From NCBI RefSeq assembly GCF_000146065.2, contig NC_020449.1, positions 620,001 through 684,000 of the forward strand: a stretch of 64,000 bases of DNA, given 5' to 3'. The notes below the pieces were generated by a model. The model saw nothing but the letters and a program-made list of their open reading frames with translations. It made no database searches and was not told the DNA's origin. Both the position numbers and the translations under genes were made by a program. This stretch comes from Candidatus Cloacimonas acidaminovorans str. Evry (GTDB taxonomy: Bacteria > Cloacimonadota > Cloacimonadia > Cloacimonadales > Cloacimonadaceae). Shown here in pieces: positions 37,502 to 46,900 of the stretch. The number at the start of each line of letters is the position of its first letter. Positions within the stretch are counted from its first letter, which is position 1.

Positions 37502-38211
37502 AACTTTTCCTTTTCTGGTGAAGGACTTATACTGTCAAGAAAATTAACGATAATAGCACGCAGATTAAGCAGATTAAAAATGAGAATAGGTATGGGATGA
37601 ATAGGATGATTATAGCAGAGAGCTGAGAGCTTAGAGCTTTGAGAATAATAGGTAGGGGATGAACAGGATAAAAGGGATTTACAAGATTTAAAGTATCAGG
37701 TGCTGTCTCAAAATTAACTTTTAGTTTCGGGACAGCCCCGACAGGTATTATAGAAGGGTTTTAACCCGGTGAAAAGAGTAAATAAAAACAACATATCTCC
37801 TTGTATCCGAAAGAGTTCCGTAGGAACGACAGGTATTCAAGATTTTCGTTTCAATAAGAAAATTAAATCTTATAATAATAGTACTTAATTATGGAGTTAC
37901 CAAATCCCGATTAGCCAAAAGGGAAGAATATTATCATTTACCGCACTCCTGTTAATTGCTTCGCCTTTAATTTATTATCTTTTTCAGCTTGCTTCATCTT
38001 CTTATAACAAAGTAACAACCAAGTAACAACTCCGTAACGAGACAACGGAAGTGTTAGGGAAGTGTTACGGAGTCGTTACAGAATTTACTATATATCAAGC
38101 AAATAACTATCAAGATTTATTAGCTCAGGGAGGAATGGGATGAAAGGGATTTTCAAGATATTTATACCGGGGAACAGTGGAAAAAGATAGATGGTTGTTT
38201 CTTAATTTTTT
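37502..38211. other. Intergenic region with dispersed short palindromes
   Basis: No gene seen. It holds a CGCAGATTA-type repeat (37560), GGATGAACAGGAT-type repeats (37600-37690), a TGCTGTC...GACAGC palindrome (37703-37737), a GGGTTTTAACCC hairpin beside TATTATAGAA (about 37748-37770), a TTCCGTAGGAA hairpin (about 37828) and GTAACAAC/GTTACGGAGTCGTTAC repeats (38005-38085). The GGGTTNNAACCC and TTCCGTAGGAA blocks recur inverted near 55060-55095. Confidence 0.6.
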
Positions 38212-38557
38212 CCGAGGGGCTTACGCCACCATCGCTATCATTGTGTCGCCCTCCGGGCTTTTTAGCATAGGAAAAGAAAAAAGAAATTAGTGATTGTGTC
38301 TTTATTTTAACGAGGGGCTTACGCCACCATCGCTATCATTGTGTCGCCCTCCGGGCTTTTTGGAAAATGGGAAGAAGAAAAGAAAAAAGAAGTCGGGGCT
38401 TACATTTTACGAGGGGCTTACGCCACCATCGCTATCATTGTGTCGCCCTCCGGGCTTTTTGGAAAATGGGAAGAAGAAAAGAAAAAAGAAGTCGGGGCTT
38501 ACATTTTACGAGGGGCTTACGCCACCATCGCTATCATTGTGTCGCCCTCCGGGCTTT
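38212..38557 (+). repeat. Four REP-like repeats (family 2), period about 98 bp
   Basis: Copies start near 38212, 38311, 38411 and 38508: GAGGGGCTTACGCCACCATC then GTGTCGCCCTCCGGGCTTT. Spacers between copies 2-3 and 3-4 are nearly identical, so this is tandem amplification and not a CRISPR. Open frames here (ARGLRHHRYHCVALRAF) are repeat translations. Confidence 0.9.
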
Positions 38558-38567
38558 GATGAAATCT

Positions 38568-38632
38568 CAACCTTCTAAACCTTCTCAACCTTCTCAACCT
38601 TCTAAACCTTCTCAACCTTCTCAACCTTCTTA
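38568..38632. repeat. 9-bp minisatellite (CTTCTCAAC)n
   Basis: About seven units of CCTTCTCAA/CCTTCTAAA directly after the last REP copy. This is the complement of the array at 5479-5588. Confidence 0.9.
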
Positions 38633-38754
38633 CTTTTTTTTCTAACTTCAATTTTCTCTTTTTCTCTTTTCTCTTTGTGAAAGAAAAAATTCCCTTGCCA
38701 AAATCTCCCGCTCCAAAAGCTTGTCATCATAAGAATAAGGGAAAGGAAACCAAT

Positions 38755-39318
38755 ATGGCTACGATGGCTGATATTAGAAACGGAATGGTCATTGAATTCA
38801 AAGATGACCTATATGAGGTGATAGAATTTCTCCATGTAAAACCAGGTAAAGGACCTGCTTTTCTGCGTTCAAAGCTGAAAAATATACGCACGGGAAGGGT
38901 TTTGGAAAATACTTTTAGAGAAAGTGACACCTTCAATGAAGTTCGTATTGAACGCACTAAAAAGGAATATTTATATAGAGATGGAGATTTTTTGGTGCTG
39001 ATGGATAGCGATAACTATGAACAGATGCACATAGATGGATCGCTATTGGGAGATAAAGAAAATCTGCTTACGGAAAATATGGAGGTTATCGTATCGGGAA
39101 CTGCTGATGGAAAAGTTGTGGGAATAGAACTGCCAACAACTGTAGTTCAAACCATAGCTGAATGTGAGCCCAATTTGAAAGGAAACACTGCTTCCGGAAG
39201 TGGTAAAGTTGCCTATACGGAAACAGGTTTACGCTTGATGGTTCCTTTCTTTGTAGAACCGGGAGATAAAATTAAAATTGACACCCGCACGGGTGAATAT
39301 ATAGAAAGAGCAAATTAA
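38755..39318 (+). CDS. efp: Translation elongation factor P
   Basis: EF-P relieves ribosomes stalled on polyproline. Counted from the ATG at 38755 it has 187 residues, the normal family length. AAGGAAAC lies just upstream. An in-frame ATG at 38677 would add 26 unrelated residues and is not favoured. The KOW-like N-domain carries the loop KPGKGPAFLR with the modifiable Lys32. Two OB-like domains follow, ending PGDKIKIDTRTGEYIERA. No EpmA, EpmB or EarP gene is visible here to say which modification is used. The gene starts a rightward pair with the small zinc-ribbon gene 12 bases downstream. Confidence 0.97.
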   Translation: MATMADIRNGMVIEFKDDLYEVIEFLHVKPGKGPAFLRSKLKNIRTGRVLENTFRESDTFNEVRIERTKKEYLYRDGDFLVLMDSDNYEQMHIDGSLLGDKENLLTENMEVIVSGTADGKVVGIELPTTVVQTIAECEPNLKGNTASGSGKVAYTETGLRLMVPFFVEPGDKIKIDTRTGEYIERAN

Positions 39319-39330
39319 AAGAGGATAAAA

Positions 39331-39537
39331 ATGGGAAAAGCAAAAAGTTTTGCCGCTAAAGTAGCGCATGATAACTCCACAGAAGGGAAAGTAATCTGCC
39401 CTGTATGCAATACGGAAATAAAAAGGATTAAGCTTATTACTAATAAAAAGAAGAATGGCGGCTGGACTCCTCAGAAGGAATATGCTAAAATTTGCAAGTG
39501 CAATGAAGCTGATATTTTAGCTGGTAAAAATCTTTAA
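39331..39537 (+). CDS. Small zinc-ribbon-like protein downstream of efp
   Basis: A 68-residue basic protein with a likely metal site: CPVC (C23, C26) and a C-terminal CKC (about C52, C54). The lysine-rich stretch between (EIKRIKLITNKKKNGGWTPQ) could contact RNA. Its ATG is 12 bases past efp, behind AGAGGA, so the two are probably co-translated. Size, charge and the zinc knuckle suggest a ribosome-associated or translation-related protein, but I do not recognise a family and it does not match L33 or L36. Confidence 0.7.
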   Translation: MGKAKSFAAKVAHDNSTEGKVICPVCNTEIKRIKLITNKKKNGGWTPQKEYAKICKCNEADILAGKNL

Positions 39538-39818
39538 AGATATACAGTTATCTGAAGAGAAAGCAATATACACTTGCCAAAGAAGAAGATATACTTTCGC
39601 CGGTTTTTAATTGACTATTTATGTGAGCACCATAAAAGGTCTATAAAGCTATCCGCTTGCATTAGTTCGGTAGCGGATTTTTTAGCTACACAATATTATA
39701 TAATTTTTATATTGGAAAAGGCAGTTATTTTGTCAGAACTTGTCTGGATTTCTGCTTTTGCAGGAATGACAAGGGAATTTTCATTTTAAAGATAATATTA
39801 TTTTGGGGGAGGATTAAA
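39538..39818. other. Intergenic stretch with a dispersed repeat
   Basis: The block near 39730-39787 (TCAGAACTTGTCTGGATTTC then CAGGAATGACAAGGGAATTT) recurs diverged at about 42985-43042. The open frame 39574-39789 runs through this repeat and is not accepted as a gene. Confidence 0.6.
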
Positions 39819-42800
39819 ATGCCTTGCCTTATCTGGAAGCGGATAACATTGCTGATAACCATTATTTTTGTTGGTTCATTATCAGCTTTGGTTCCTCCTG
39901 TTCCAATGTATAAAAATCCACCTATTGCCTGGGAAGCCACGCGTTTGGAAGGATCATTTTTTGCGGAAGGAACATTAAAAATCGGCAAAAGAAATCTACC
40001 TAATAACATTCTGGTTTTAAGGGTGCAGTTTAGTGATGTCTCTTTTCGGGCTCAGGCAGGATATCCTGATAATTTGGTTCACGACGATGTTTTTTTTAAT
40101 CGTTGGATGATTCATTTGAAGGATTTTTTTCTGGAAGCAAGTCATTTACAATATGAACTGGACTATTATATATATCCGCAAGTGTTGACAATGCCTCATT
40201 CCCTTTCCTTTTACGGAGCTGATGGAGATAATGATATAGATGTAGATTTACCTCAAATTTTACCTGATATTTTGGCTTTAATAGATGAGGAAGTTGATTT
40301 TAGTCAATATGGAGGCATCATTATTTTTCATTCCGGAACCGGACAGGAATCCGATATCAATTCTATCCGCCCCAACGAAATCTGGAGCACTTTTTTAACC
40401 CGGAAGAAACTGCAAAAGTATTTTGATCCGGAAAATGATTTGTATGCCGGTTATCCGACTGATGACGGAAGTTATTTAACTAACATTATTATAGTGCCTG
40501 AAGATGAGTTTCAGGATTACTTTCCTTCCGCAGGTGAAGAAAATGCATCCAATTACCTCTTTAGTATGTATGGAGTGCTGGCTCATCAATTAGGTCATTT
40601 ATTAGGTTTACCTACTTTATATGATAATGATGATAGTAATGGTATCAGCCAGGGAATTGGCAACTGGGGTTTAATGGGAACTGGTTTATGGAATGGAAGT
40701 GGTTATGTTCCGGCTCAGCTTTGTGCCTGGTCCCGTTATTTTTTAGGTTGGGAAACACCCCTTGTGCTCTTTCAGAATAGCAATAATAACTCTGTGGATT
40801 ACTTTCTCAATCATTCTCCGGAAGCAATCCGTCTTTACAAAGTGCCAATTTCTACTACGGAATATTTTTTAATTGAAAACCGGCAACAAAATCCCGATGG
40901 TAGTTTAGACCCTCTTAGTAACCTTCCCAGTTATAGTTTCAAACTTCTTCCTGCAGGTGAGCAGGATTATTATGAAGATAATCCTTTAACTCCTGAAGAC
41001 GAATCCCTGTTACCCTATTTCAACTTTATGGAAAATACCTATTTAGGTAGTGAATGGGATTTTTTTCTTCCCGGATTGGGAGGTCCGATTCCGGATAACA
41101 GTCCTTTTCCAGTAGATGGATCGGGAATTCTTATCTGGCATATAGATGAAAATGTAATTAATGCCAACTTCACGGCTAATTTTGATCGGAATTATGTAAA
41201 TTCCAATGCGCTACATAAAGGTGTTGACTTAGAAGAAGCAGATGGAATTCAGCATCTGGATACTGCTGCCTATAATATTTATAAATGGGGAAGCCCTTAT
41301 GACAGTTTCCGAGCCGGTAATAACAATTATTTCGGTAATCAGCATCATAACGGAATGCTTTCCTTGCCTACTTCGGAAAGCTATTATGGAGGGATTCCTT
41401 TAGAAATAACCGATATTTCTAACAGCGGAAATCAAATGACTTTTTCCGTGAATTTTGGCTGGCGATTAACTACTTCTTATCAGGGAATCAATCCTATCAA
41501 TGCTTGTGCTATTGATTTTGACGGTGATGGAAAAGATGAATTATTTTTTCCTCTGCCGAATGGCAAAATATATATCTGGGAAAATGAAGAATTGCTAAGT
41601 AACTATCCTATCCAATTGCCTTTTTATATGCCTTACAATTACACTTGGGATGGTGAAAGCATTTATCTGCCACTGCAGAGAGATGAAGTATGCTGTTTAT
41701 ATAAATTAAATAGTGCAGAACATTATTATGCTTTCAGGTCTAATGCTTATAGCTGGTTAGGTCATCCTGTGGATATAGGAGAAAATTTGGCTCTGCCCCT
41801 AAAAATAAATGCCGACGATAATGCCTTTGCCATTAACCTTTATAACAAAACCGATATGACGGTAGCGTCTTTGGCGGATTATAGCGGTAAATTTATTGCC
41901 AATCTGATCCATTATGATAATCAGCTTTCCGTTGTGTACCAAAATGCTGAAGGTGAATATTGGCTGAGCGAGATTGATTTAAGCGACTACGACAAAAAGG
42001 AAATAAAATTGCCTATCCCTGCTGATTCTATTATTGTAGCGGTTTTTAAGGCACCAATAGCGGATACGGAGAATTTGATTATTCAATGTCCTAATAGTGT
42101 TTATTGTTTGCAAGGCGCAAATATTGTAGAGGGTTTTCCTTATGTGCACAATCTTGTTGCTGCATCGGACAGCTGTTTTATTGCTCCTCTAACTTTTGCG
42201 GATGTTGATGGCAATGGTTCTTTGGATATCTTGATCGGAGGCGAAAGCGATTTTGCCATTATTGACTATTCCGGAAAATTGATGAATCCGGAAAACCAAA
42301 ATCCGGAACTGCATACGGATTTTATCAGCGCAGGAATATACGCTATGGACATAGATAATGATAACAATGCAGAAATAATAGGGAATTTTAAGTATAACCG
42401 GCTTAATATTTGGGAGCATAATTACCGTCCCAAAATGGGTTATCCCGTCTCTTTTGCTGAACGCAGCAGAACCTTGCCTTTTGTTTCCCAAGCTTCCGAT
42501 AATAATTGGTATATTTATTGTGCCACCGATAATGGCTTGCTGTTTAGAAATAAACTGGAAAATAAGCCCCAGATAACTCCTGCTTGCAATTGGATTTGCG
42601 AATACGGTAATTTAAGACGCAGTGCTTCTTATACTAAAATGGAATTGCCCAATCAATATCAGACCGATGAACTTTTTGTGCCGGGACAGGTATATATCTA
42701 TCCCAATCCCTTAAAATCCATTTACCGACAAAAAATACAGCTTAATGTTATGACCAGTCGCGATGCAGAATTGGAGCTAAGCATTTTTGATATTAGTGGA

Positions 42801-42956
42801 ACCTTGGTTTATCGTCAAAAAGGTTATGCCAAGGCATATCTTAAAAACCTGGATATTTTTGATATTCCTGCAGATAAACTTTGCAGTGGGGTTTACATTG
42901 CTATTATTAAATCCTCAACGAGCAGCAAGCGACTCAAGTTTGCCATTGAAAAATAA
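39819..42956 (+). CDS. M6-family metalloprotease-like secreted protein with a changed active site
   Basis: A 1045-residue exported protein. A hydrophobic signal (about 6-25) precedes an M6 (immune inhibitor A-like) domain. The zinc motif normally HExxH reads HQLGH at 256-260, followed by the usual LLGLPTLYD. The catalytic Glu is therefore Gln257 (codon CAA), which should abolish proteolysis. Other M6 features remain (GNWGLMGTG; GILIWHIDE). Next come FG-GAP-like repeats (DFDGDGKDELFF, DVDGNGSLDILI, DIDNDNNAEIIG) and a sorting tail (VYIYPNPLKS...GVYIAIIKSS). GGGGGAGG lies before the ATG. It heads a rightward run with the PorV-like and S8 genes. It may be a binding protein rather than a protease. 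Confidence 0.85.
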   Translation: MPCLIWKRITLLITIIFVGSLSALVPPVPMYKNPPIAWEATRLEGSFFAEGTLKIGKRNLPNNILVLRVQFSDVSFRAQAGYPDNLVHDDVFFNRWMIHLKDFFLEASHLQYELDYYIYPQVLTMPHSLSFYGADGDNDIDVDLPQILPDILALIDEEVDFSQYGGIIIFHSGTGQESDINSIRPNEIWSTFLTRKKLQKYFDPENDLYAGYPTDDGSYLTNIIIVPEDEFQDYFPSAGEENASNYLFSMYGVLAHQLGHLLGLPTLYDNDDSNGISQGIGNWGLMGTGLWNGSGYVPAQLCAWSRYFLGWETPLVLFQNSNNNSVDYFLNHSPEAIRLYKVPISTTEYFLIENRQQNPDGSLDPLSNLPSYSFKLLPAGEQDYYEDNPLTPEDESLLPYFNFMENTYLGSEWDFFLPGLGGPIPDNSPFPVDGSGILIWHIDENVINANFTANFDRNYVNSNALHKGVDLEEADGIQHLDTAAYNIYKWGSPYDSFRAGNNNYFGNQHHNGMLSLPTSESYYGGIPLEITDISNSGNQMTFSVNFGWRLTTSYQGINPINACAIDFDGDGKDELFFPLPNGKIYIWENEELLSNYPIQLPFYMPYNYTWDGESIYLPLQRDEVCCLYKLNSAEHYYAFRSNAYSWLGHPVDIGENLALPLKINADDNAFAINLYNKTDMTVASLADYSGKFIANLIHYDNQLSVVYQNAEGEYWLSEIDLSDYDKKEIKLPIPADSIIVAVFKAPIADTENLIIQCPNSVYCLQGANIVEGFPYVHNLVAASDSCFIAPLTFADVDGNGSLDILIGGESDFAIIDYSGKLMNPENQNPELHTDFISAGIYAMDIDNDNNAEIIGNFKYNRLNIWEHNYRPKMGYPVSFAERSRTLPFVSQASDNNWYIYCATDNGLLFRNKLENKPQITPACNWICEYGNLRRSASYTKMELPNQYQTDELFVPGQVYIYPNPLKSIYRQKIQLNVMTSRDAELELSIFDISGTLVYRQKGYAKAYLKNLDIFDIPADKLCSGVYIAIIKSSTSSKRLKFAIEK

Positions 42957-43070
42957 TATAGTTTCCCTACAAAAATGCGGATATTTTATCAGAACCTGTT
43001 TGATTTCCTGCTTGCTCAGGAATGACAAAGGAATTTTCATTCAAAATATGATATAAGAGAGAGTAAAATT

Positions 43071-43973
43071 ATGAAACATACAATAATTACCTTATGCATA
43101 ATGCTGATTGGGGGAATGTGTTTTGCCGGCATTGATGAAAATGCCGGAACTTACGGCTATAAATTTTTGAATGTTCCCTACGGACCTGTATCTTTGTCCT
43201 TAGCAGGAAGAGGTGTGTTCAGCATTGATAATCCGGGTTCCTTTTTGTTGCAACCAGCAGCTTCTTGTATGAATGATCAACATCTTTTAGGCATTACACA
43301 TAATATGTGGTTGGCAGATACCCAGGCAAATATGATTGCTTATTCTTTTGCTCAACGAAAAAGCCATTTCGGGATAGCTATGCGTAATTTGGATTATGGG
43401 GAAATTGAAAACAGGGACGATATGGGTTTTTTAATCGGTAATTATCATCCTTTGGATATTGATGTTACGGCAAATTATGCTCATCGTGTAACGCCCTCTA
43501 TTTATGCAGGAGCTAATTTGGGAATTTTATACCAAAAACTGAATACTGCCAGCAGTTTAGCTTTGCATACGGACCTTGGTTTTTGTTGGCTTCCTCCCGT
43601 TAAAGATGCTAAAATAACTTTGGTAGGAAGAAATTTGGGAATTGCTAATCATACAGATGAAGAAAGAGTAAAATTACCGGTTTGTTTTGAATTGGATATA
43701 AACAAAGGATTTTCTGTTGCAGAACAGCATTTAATCTTAGGCGGTTCGGTAATTCAGACCTTAGATGAAGACCTTAAAGGCAATGTTAATTTAGAATGTG
43801 AACTCTTTCAACTACTTACTTTAAGGGGTGGTTATCTTTTGGGCTATGATGCTCAGGATTTTAGTGCCGGCTTTGGAGTGAAATATAAAAATATCTCTGT
43901 GGATTATGGCTACGGTGCTTTCAATAGTGAATTGAACGATGTTCACTCTTTTGGTGTAACTTACAGATTTTAG
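43071..43973 (+). CDS. PorV/PorQ-like outer-membrane protein
   Basis: A 300-residue protein with a signal peptide (MKHTIITLCIMLIGGMCFA) and a beta-barrel-like body of alternating hydrophobic strands ending in aromatic F (HSFGVTYRF). GYKFLNVPYGPVSLSLAGRG and NPGSFLLQPA near the N-terminus resemble the PorV/PorQ (UPF0164-like) group, members of which shuttle or anchor type IX substrates. It sits between two exported protease-like proteins that carry type A sorting tails, which fits a role in handling them. PorV and PorQ cannot be told apart by eye. Confidence 0.72.
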   Translation: MKHTIITLCIMLIGGMCFAGIDENAGTYGYKFLNVPYGPVSLSLAGRGVFSIDNPGSFLLQPAASCMNDQHLLGITHNMWLADTQANMIAYSFAQRKSHFGIAMRNLDYGEIENRDDMGFLIGNYHPLDIDVTANYAHRVTPSIYAGANLGILYQKLNTASSLALHTDLGFCWLPPVKDAKITLVGRNLGIANHTDEERVKLPVCFELDINKGFSVAEQHLILGGSVIQTLDEDLKGNVNLECELFQLLTLRGGYLLGYDAQDFSAGFGVKYKNISVDYGYGAFNSELNDVHSFGVTYRF

Positions 43974-43986
43974 ATAGAGGAAAAAA

Positions 43987-46900
43987 GTGAAGGACTTTTG
44001 GACCATATTTAAACTATGCAAATTCTGGTTTCTTCTCCTGTTTTTAAGCTTGGGTATTTTTGTTTTTGCCGAAATTACTCCTGGTCAGCTTATTTTTAAA
44101 ACCACTATTCCCGTTGAAATTAAAGGAACCCAAACCGGATTATCTGCTTTTGACAATTTTCTTAGCCAAAAAGGAGTTACGCAGATAAAGCCCATTAAGG
44201 GTATGCACCAGCCCACTTATTATCTGGCAAATGTTTCTGATGTGCCTCCTGCTGAGGTCTTGGAACAATTAAGTTTTCCGGGTATTCAATATGTTCAGCC
44301 CAATTATTTGAGAAAATTGCACTCAACTCCCAACGATCCATTATACAGTCAACAGTATCATTATATCAGCAGCATTCCCGCTGCCTGGAATTATACGGTT
44401 GGCAGTAATTATGTTAAAATCGGTATTGTGGATTCAGGAATGTTAATTCACCACCCCGATCTGTGGCAAAACCTTGCTATCAATACTAACGAAATTCCCG
44501 ATAACGGAATTGATGATGATCATAATGGTTATATAGATGATTGGTGTGGATGGGATTTTACTGATGCACCTGAAATGGCAGGTAATGCTTTAGGGGACTT
44601 CTTAGATCAGGATAATGATGTGGAAGATGAAAATTTTCATGGAACCCATGTTTCGGGCATTGCAGGTGCAGTTGGAAATAACGGAATAGGAGTTGTTGGG
44701 GTCTGTTGGAATGTAGGTATTTTACCTATTAGAGCTGGTTTTAGAACACTTGATAATCAGGGCTTTTTACAAGATGATGATGTTTCCGCTGCTATTATTT
44801 ATGCCACAGATAACGGGTGTAATGTGATTAATATGAGTTGGGGTGATCCCAATTATTCTGCTATCATAGCTGACGCCTGTGAATATGCTTATAACAAAGG
44901 AGTTGTATTAGTTGCCTCGGCAGGAAATGATGCAGGACCCGGTTTAAGCTATCCTGCCAAGCTTTCTACAGTTATTTCTGTCGGTTCAATCAATATTGCC
45001 AAGCAGCTTTCCACTTTTTCCAGTTATGGAGATGATTTAGACCTCGTAGCATTGGGAGAAAGAGTTCTATCTACTTATAAACTTACTACTGATGAACAAT
45101 ATTTCTATATGGATGGAACCTCTATGAGTGCAGCTTTTGTAACTGGAGCTGTGGCATTACTCCTATCTTTGCATCCTGGCTTGAGTCCTGCAGAAGTTAA
45201 AGCTCGTTTAATTTCTGCTACGGATGATTTAGCTCCTGTCGGCTTTGATATTAGAACCGGTCATGGTTTGTTGAATGTTAAGAAACTGCTGGATAATTTA
45301 GACCCTCCTTTTTTAGAAATTACCAGTCCGCAGGATCAATTAGGAATTAGTGGTTCGGTTCCTATTATAGGTTCTGTCTATGGTTCTGATTTTGCGAATT
45401 ATACTGTTGCCTATAAGAAAGAAAAAGACCAAAATGACACTAACTGGAAAGATGTTACAGAACATATTGAAACGCTAACAAAATATAGTCAGCCAGTTCA
45501 TAACGATACTCTGGCTATATTTTATCTTCCGAATAATTTCCCCGAAGGAAAATATCTCCTGCGACTGCAATACGAAAAAACCTTGCACAATATGAACCGC
45601 TATAATATTTATAGAACAGTTATTGTAGATCGCACTCCTCCAGTTTTAAGAACGGAAACTATCTCCTATTTTACCCGTTGGACAAAGCTAAATCTGGAAT
45701 ATTATGTTGCAGCTAATTTTGATGAAATAGTTAATACTCAGCTCAAAATAACCGCTTCAGATGGGCTAATCTATAATGTTTATTCTTCTCTTGCGGATAG
45801 CATTCAGATTTGGAAATTACCTTCCTCTATTCCGGAAGGAATGATTGATGTCCAATTTATTGCTACCAATATTGCTGGTTTAACCTTTGTTTCTGATATC
45901 TTTACTAATTTTTTGAACATTCATTATTATCTAATTCCTCAATATGGATATACTAAAGAAATTATAGGACCTCCCCAAAAGCCGTTGTTGCGTAAAAGGG
46001 ATTATAACGGCAATGGCATAGCTGAATATGTTGCTATGGAAATTCCGGCCAGTGGTTATGGTTCTGTAAAAGCATTTGAACCCTACCCCGGAGGACATAT
46101 TGTAACAAATGATTTTGGGGATTCTTTTTGGCCCCTTGATATCGGTTCCACTTATACTACAGGTTCTAAAAGTGAGTTGCTTTTGTTGAGAGGCGAAAAT
46201 GCTGAAATGTGGCTGACTCCTATAGGGGGAAATTATCCCAGTAACTGTAATGACAGCTTAGTAATTGCTTTGGACACAGGAATTGCGGGAGGAGTGATGG
46301 CAGATTATGATAATGATGGCAAAACCGAAATCCTCTTGGTTAAAAATTTACCTGCCGAACGGGTTATTCAAGCATATAAAAGAGTTTCCTCAGGTGCTTT
46401 AGCGCCAAGAAATACTATTAGCAACCCCACTTCTACTTATAGCCGTAATAACTTTGTTCCTACAATCATTGTAGATAACTTTGATGGTGATAACTATCCC
46501 GATATTTTATGTGCCGACACTGATGGTGATGTAATGATTTTTGAAATTATTAATGCAACACAACATCAATTATGCTGGACAACCCGACTTCCTATAGGAA
46601 ATACATATTCTCTTACCGCTGGGGATTTTAATGGCGATGGACACAAGGATTTCTTTGTTGCCGGTTATGTTACCGATATTGTTAATCAAAATCTCAATTT
46701 CTGGTTAGGAGAGGGATTTCGGAATATAGGTAATAACAATTATACCTCTATGGGCAGCATTATGTTCAATGAGGTCTCCTCTATGAATTCCATTACCAGT
46801 GACGACTTGGATCAGGATGGCTGTGACGAAATTATTTTAGCTATCACTCCCAATTTATATGTTTTGAAATATATTAATGGTAAATTCGTTCCTATTTTCT

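Noticed and set aside
38294-38645. Open frames of 72-94 codons in the REP repeats
   Set aside because: Translations of 98-bp tandem repeats in all three frames.
39574-39789. 71-codon open frame downstream of the zinc-ribbon gene
   Set aside because: Its second half is a dispersed repeat (CAGGAATGACAARGGAATTTTC) also found at 42985-43042, and it lacks a good ribosome site.
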